Shown here: positions 63,440-64,000 of the stretch, piece by piece
Layout of the letters: every line of letters begins with the position of its first letter
How positions within the stretch are numbered: the stretch's first letter is position 1
Source: Azadirachta indica
Lineage: Eukaryota > Streptophyta > Magnoliopsida > Sapindales > Meliaceae
Length of the DNA stretch: 64,000 nt
Assembly (NCBI GenBank): GCA_022749755.1
Contig: JAGQDM010000070.1
Location: forward strand, 4,761,183-4,825,182
Direction of reading: 5' to 3'
Translations under genes and position numbers: made by a program
Notes under the pieces: model-generated
Seen by the model: only the letters and a program-made list of their open reading frames with translations
Database searches by the model: none
What the model was told of the DNA's origin: nothing

Positions 63440-64000
63440 GGTATTTGTAAGGAATTCTACTTGCATACTCTTTCTTATCCACGTTCACCTTTTAACCTCA
63501 GAAACACGCTGGAACTACGATATTTCCATTCGCTAGCTTCTTCTTCTTCTATCGCCCTCAGCCCCTTCCTTCAAAAGCTCGAAAGCGCTCTATCTTTTCT
63601 AGGATGCGCAGAATCGAACGCACAGTTACTTTCATAGACTAATGAAGCTTTATTTTCTATATGAAGTTAATGCTTTATTTTCTATATGAAGTTAATGTAG
63701 TATGGATGATCTTGCGCAGTTTAATTATGTTTTGAAGATAACTGTGCAATGGGAATTAACATCTCAGCCGCCGCAATAGAACTTTTTAATGGCATCAGCA
63801 TGAACTACTCTTTCTTGTTATGAGAGGTCAACTGAATTGACATCACTTAAAACTTGAAACAGACATTATGTGTGGAATTTTTGCTTATGGGGCATTCTGT
63901 ATCAGAGTGATAGCACAAGAAGCAATTGGCACAAGGCAACTTTATATATGATATTTCTATGCCAAAAGCGAAAAAGAGAAATCGTTGTGGGATTTCTTTA
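63440..64000 (+). pseudogene. Truncated duplicate of the USP gene 5' end
   Basis: Homologous to exon 1 and intron 1 of the USP gene at 59002. Shared: AACCTCAG, the TTCTTCTTCTTCT tract, CAAAAGCTCGAAAGC, TCTAGGAT(C/G)CGCAGAATCG in exon 1; ATGGATGAT and, near the end, TTTCTxTxCCAAAA...GAAATxGTTGTGG of intron 1. The initiator ATG is not conserved (the aligned bases read roughly atttgtaagga), and the stretch after the exon no longer has the GGTATTT donor. The copy runs to the window edge, so later exons may lie beyond. Best read as a pseudogene or a copy with a different start. Confidence 0.75.
63647..63696. repeat. 25-bp perfect tandem repeat
   Basis: Two adjacent identical copies of a 25-bp unit beginning GCTTTATTTTCTATATGAAG, inside the decayed USP intron 1. 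The functional gene has one related block (about 59192-59222). Confidence 0.9.

Overview
This window is nuclear DNA of a flowering plant. Genes are split by AT-rich GT..AG introns, intergenic DNA is very AT-rich, microsatellites are common, and the gene families are plant-specific: a DUF630/DUF632 protein, a clade D PP2C, class III peroxidases, an OSCA channel and atypical aspartyl proteases. Codon and intron style suggest a eudicot, probably a woody rosid. I cannot fix the species from sequence alone. I see no prokaryotic operons, CRISPR arrays, tRNA or rRNA genes, and no organelle DNA.

Layout. 0.9-2.3 kb: 3' part of a receptor-like kinase (+). 2.9-6.0 kb: DUF630/DUF632 gene (-) with an apparent one-base frameshift in exon 1. 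6-10 kb: gene-poor. 10.0-14.3 kb: clade D PP2C phosphatase (-) with a 5'UTR intron. 14.3-22.7 kb: gene-poor, AT-rich, with a 90-bp AAT microsatellite. 22.7-25.1 kb: intronless OSCA4.1-type channel (+). 27.1-27.6 kb: small unrecognised two-exon gene (+). 29.2-32.5 and 38.0-42.1 kb: two tandem secreted/GPI-type aspartyl proteases (+) with eight identical internal exon lengths. Between them, at 33.8-35.5 kb, lies a non-autonomous Mutator-like foldback element flanked by a perfect 9-bp target-site duplication. 43.2-47.3 kb: ESF1 ribosome-biogenesis factor (-). 47.8-58.3 kb: a tandem segmental duplication of about 5 kb; each unit carries a PER64-like peroxidase (+) and a METTL23-type methyltransferase (-). 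Both peroxidases look intact. One methyltransferase is a clear pseudogene (50.8-52.7 kb) and the other is intact (56.1-58.3 kb). 59.0-61.4 kb: plastid-type universal stress protein (+). 63.4 kb to the end: a decayed second copy of the 5' part of that gene.

The genes do not form a pathway. The recurring theme is local duplication with divergence at several scales: whole genes (aspartyl proteases), multi-gene blocks (peroxidase plus methyltransferase), a truncated gene copy (USP), and short perfect or near-perfect tandem repeats (25, 28, 60, 99 and 140 bp) in promoters, introns and one N-terminus. From memory, Arabidopsis At4g35870 (OSCA4.1) and At4g35880 (aspartyl protease) are neighbours, so the 22.7-42 kb block probably reflects conserved microsynteny.

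Exon boundaries were set by hand from GT/AG sites and reading phase. All multi-exon models sum to an intact frame except the DUF630/DUF632 gene. I found no convincing undescribed system. The best leads are the DUF630/DUF632 frameshift, the unequal fate of the duplicated peroxidase/methyltransferase block, the young 60-bp N-terminal duplication in the surviving methyltransferase, and the Mutator-like element.
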